64,000 bases of DNA from Dyella_B sp035503745 (lineage in GTDB: Bacteria; Pseudomonadota; Gammaproteobacteria; Xanthomonadales; Rhodanobacteraceae), in NCBI RefSeq assembly GCF_035503745.1, contig NZ_DATJTC010000038.1, forward strand, positions 1 through 64,000, read 5' to 3'. The notes below the pieces were generated by a model. The model did no database searches. It saw only the letters and a program-made list of their open reading frames with translations, and was not told the origin of the DNA. The translations under genes were made by a program, and so were the position numbers. Shown in pieces: positions 62,098 through 64,000 of the stretch (position 1 is its first letter; the number at the start of each line of letters is the position of its first letter).

Positions 62098-62487
62098 TCA
62101 GAACAGCGGCACGACCAGCATGACGATACCTACGACGCTCACCGTCCAGATCAGCGTGCGTACATACGGAATGCCCAGCACATAAATCGGCACGTACACC
62201 AGCCGCGACCAGAAATACAGCTGCGCGCCGAGCGCGGTCATGGCAGTGTGACGCTGCAGCAGGTATCCGATCGGCACCGCCGCCGCGAAGAACGCGAACG
62301 TTTCCATCAAATTGGCGCGGGCGCGATCCAGCCGGCCGGGAAGGCCGTCCATTGGGGGCAACACCTTGTCACGCGGGCTGGCGGCAAAACTCAGTCCGCG
62401 TTGCGCGACCATGCCTGTCGTGGCGATGGCGACCTGCACCAGGCCTAGTGCGACACTCCAGATCAGCATTTGCAGCTCGACGTTCAT
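62098..62487 (-). CDS. MAPEG-family membrane protein
   Basis: A 129-residue inner-membrane protein with four hydrophobic helices, matching the MAPEG fold (membrane-associated proteins in eicosanoid and glutathione metabolism). Family features are the charged loop GRLDRARANLMETFAFFAAA, with the R-A-x2-N-x2-E segment, and the later YFWSRLVYVPIYVLGIPYVRT. Eukaryotic members bind glutathione, but in bacteria the function is mostly unknown. AGGAA precedes the ATG at 62487. It is convergent with tyrA (13-bp gap) and divergent from the helicase gene. Single gene. Confidence 0.88.
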   Translation of the reverse strand: MNVELQMLIWSVALGLVQVAIATTGMVAQRGLSFAASPRDKVLPPMDGLPGRLDRARANLMETFAFFAAAVPIGYLLQRHTAMTALGAQLYFWSRLVYVPIYVLGIPYVRTLIWTVSVVGIVMLVVPLF

Positions 62488-62603
62488 GGGCGTTGTTCCT
62501 GATGGCGTTGATGTGACGGACGGTATATGTCTACAGCGGTTTGCATCGGCCCCGGAAGGTTACACTGGTTTCCCGCGCGGCGATGCTGCGCGATACTGCC
62601 GGG

Positions 62604-64000
62604 ATGATCGACTCCGAAGACATCGGCGCCTTGCTCGGCGCCGACGGCCCGTTCGCCCGCGAGTTGCCCAATTTCGCCCCGCGCCCGGCGCAGCAGGCGA
62701 TGGCGCGCGCGGTCCAGCACGCCATCGCCGAATGCGAAACGCTGATTGCCGAAGCCGGCACCGGCACAGGGAAAACCTATGCCTATCTGGTGCCCGCGTT
62801 GCTGTCGGGCGAACGGGTGATCGTGTCGACCGGTACCAAGGCGCTGCAGGATCAGCTGTTCTTTCGAGACCTGCCCAAAGTGCGCTCGGTGCTGGGGGCG
62901 CGCCTGAAAACCGCGCTGCTTAAAGGCCGGGCCAACTACCTTTGCTTGTACCGGCTCGACCAGACCGTGCGCGAAGGCGCCAGCATGGACCGCCCGCAGG
63001 CCGAGCAGCTGGCGACGATCCGCGCCTGGTCGGCGCGCACGCGCCGTGGCGATCGCATGGAACTGGCCGAAGTGCCGGAAGATTCGCCCTTGTGGCTGCG
63101 TGTTACCTCCACCCCGGAAAACTGCCTCGGCGTGGAATGTCCCTTCTATGAGGGGTGCCATGTGGTGACGGCACGGCGCGAAGCGCAGGAAGCGGACCTG
63201 GTGGTGGTCAACCATCATCTTCTGTTTGCCGACCTTGCCTTGAAGCAGGAAGGTTTCGGCGAAATTCTGCCGGGCGCGCAGGCTTTCATCCTTGACGAAG
63301 CGCATCAGATTCCGGAGCTTGCCGGCCAGTTCTTTTCGCAAAGCCTGAGCGCGCGCCAGCTCACCGAACTGGCACAAGATGCGCTTTCCGAATGCAACGG
63401 CATGACCGGCGCGATCGGTCTGTTGCTCGAACCGGTCCAAGCCCTGCAGGAAGCGGTGCGCAAGCTGCGCCTTACGCTCGATCCGTTGCCGCCGCGCGGC
63501 CCCTTCGGCGATCTGCTGCAACGCGAGGGCGCGCAGCCGGGTCTGCGCGATGTGAGCGATCTGCTGGCCGCGCTGACCGACGTACTCGCCTCGCAGGCCG
63601 AGCGTTCGCGCGGTTTGATGAATGTGCACGAGCGCGCGGCAAGCCTGACCGAACGCCTTGATCGCATCATCGAAGAACATTCCGCGCAGGACGTACGCTG
63701 GTACGAACTGTTTCCGCGCGGCTTCGCGCTGCATGCCACGCCGCTGGACCTGGCCGCGCCGCTGCGCGCGATGCGCGAGCGCACGCAGGCCGCGTGGATT
63801 CACACATCCGCGACGTTGTCGGTCGCCGGGCAGTTTGGTCACTTCGCGCGCCAGCTCGGTCTGGACGATCCGCAGACACTAAGCCTGGAAAGCCCGTTCG
63901 ACTACGCGCGGCAGGCGTTGTGCTACATGCCCGACGGACTGCCCGATCCTTCCGCGCGCGATCACACCGAACGCGTGATCGATGCGGTGCTGCCGGTGTT
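62604..64000 (+). CDS. DinG/YoaA-family ATP-dependent DNA helicase (3' end beyond window)
   Basis: The first 465 codons of an XPD-like superfamily-2 helicase; the gene continues beyond the window. Walker A is AGTGTGKT at about residue 51-58, the DEAH box is LDEAHQ at about 233, and VVVNHHLL lies just before. The iron-sulphur cluster cysteines of the XPD/DinG group are visible: ANYLC (about 114), then ENCLGVECPFYEGC with three more (about 174-185). Motif SAT appears in IHTSATLSV. The pattern fits the shorter YoaA branch, involved in repair of stalled forks. An ATG at 62583 in the same frame is an alternative start. No strong ribosome site is seen. Confidence 0.9.
   Translation, partial: MIDSEDIGALLGADGPFARELPNFAPRPAQQAMARAVQHAIAECETLIAEAGTGTGKTYAYLVPALLSGERVIVSTGTKALQDQLFFRDLPKVRSVLGARLKTALLKGRANYLCLYRLDQTVREGASMDRPQAEQLATIRAWSARTRRGDRMELAEVPEDSPLWLRVTSTPENCLGVECPFYEGCHVVTARREAQEADLVVVNHHLLFADLALKQEGFGEILPGAQAFILDEAHQIPELAGQFFSQSLSARQLTELAQDALSECNGMTGAIGLLLEPVQALQEAVRKLRLTLDPLPPRGPFGDLLQREGAQPGLRDVSDLLAALTDVLASQAERSRGLMNVHERAASLTERLDRIIEEHSAQDVRWYELFPRGFALHATPLDLAAPLRAMRERTQAAWIHTSATLSVAGQFGHFARQLGLDDPQTLSLESPFDYARQALCYMPDGLPDPSARDHTERVIDAVLPV

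Overview
The window is about 64 kb of high-GC, gene-dense bacterial chromosome. The gene set points to a gammaproteobacterium of the Xanthomonadales, most likely the Rhodanobacteraceae (Dyella, Luteibacter, Frateuria or Rhodanobacter type). Reasons: a fused aspartokinase/diaminopimelate decarboxylase, the MurL/MurD2 pair for D-glutamate in peptidoglycan, a monofunctional RelA, a GreB-like factor of the MSRAFVK type, and the secreted S53, S15 and M13 peptidases. The genus is inferred from gene content, not from a database match. I found no rRNA, tRNA, CRISPR array, prophage or integrase. The only mobile DNA is a transposase start at the left edge, a short MITE-like element, and several GC-rich palindromic (REP-like) elements.

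Layout. 1-5.4 kb: edge of an IS1182-type element, a GFA-fold protein, an overlapping FAD amine oxidase/cytochrome c pair, a GNAT acetyltransferase and a secreted S15-type hydrolase. 5.6-11.6 kb: an acyl-CoA dehydrogenase with a lipoprotein gene, a SET-domain protein, a GreB-like factor and an EF-G-like GTPase. 11.8-14.9 kb: two tandem related membrane-anchored proline-rich proteins. 15-20.3 kb: a molybdenum-hydroxylase-type pair with abnormal active-site and cluster motifs, an amino-acid permease and a PhzF-family protein. 20.4-23.6 kb: a secreted sedolisin and, divergently, an outer-membrane barrel.

23.7-31.5 kb: class I fumarase, lysAC, a frameshifted DUF559 gene among palindromic repeats, then murL-murD2. 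31.5-39.6 kb: M13 metallopeptidase, GH92 mannosidase, MFS exporter and a DUF899 protein. 39.6-48.1 kb: tamB and tamA (outer-membrane protein assembly), a 109-bp inverted-repeat element, and an NdvB-like GH17-GT2 glucan synthase. 48.8-64 kb: hrpA carrying an in-frame repeat-like insertion, relA, a run of tightly packed or overlapping genes (TPR membrane protein, NAD(P)-binding protein, PBP1B, TPR lipoprotein, ACT-domain prephenate dehydrogenase), a MAPEG protein and the start of a DinG/YoaA helicase.

Functional themes are cell-envelope construction (lysAC, murL-murD2, PBP1B with its lipoprotein, tamAB, glucan synthase), secreted degradation of proteins and glycans, and RNA/translation control (hrpA, relA, EF-G-like, Gre-like). 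The most unusual points are: the Mo-hydroxylase-like pair, which has lost all four N-terminal [2Fe-2S] cysteines and the catalytic glutamate motif; the tandem TonB-topology proteins with a shared unknown C-terminal domain; and the repeat-derived segment inside hrpA.
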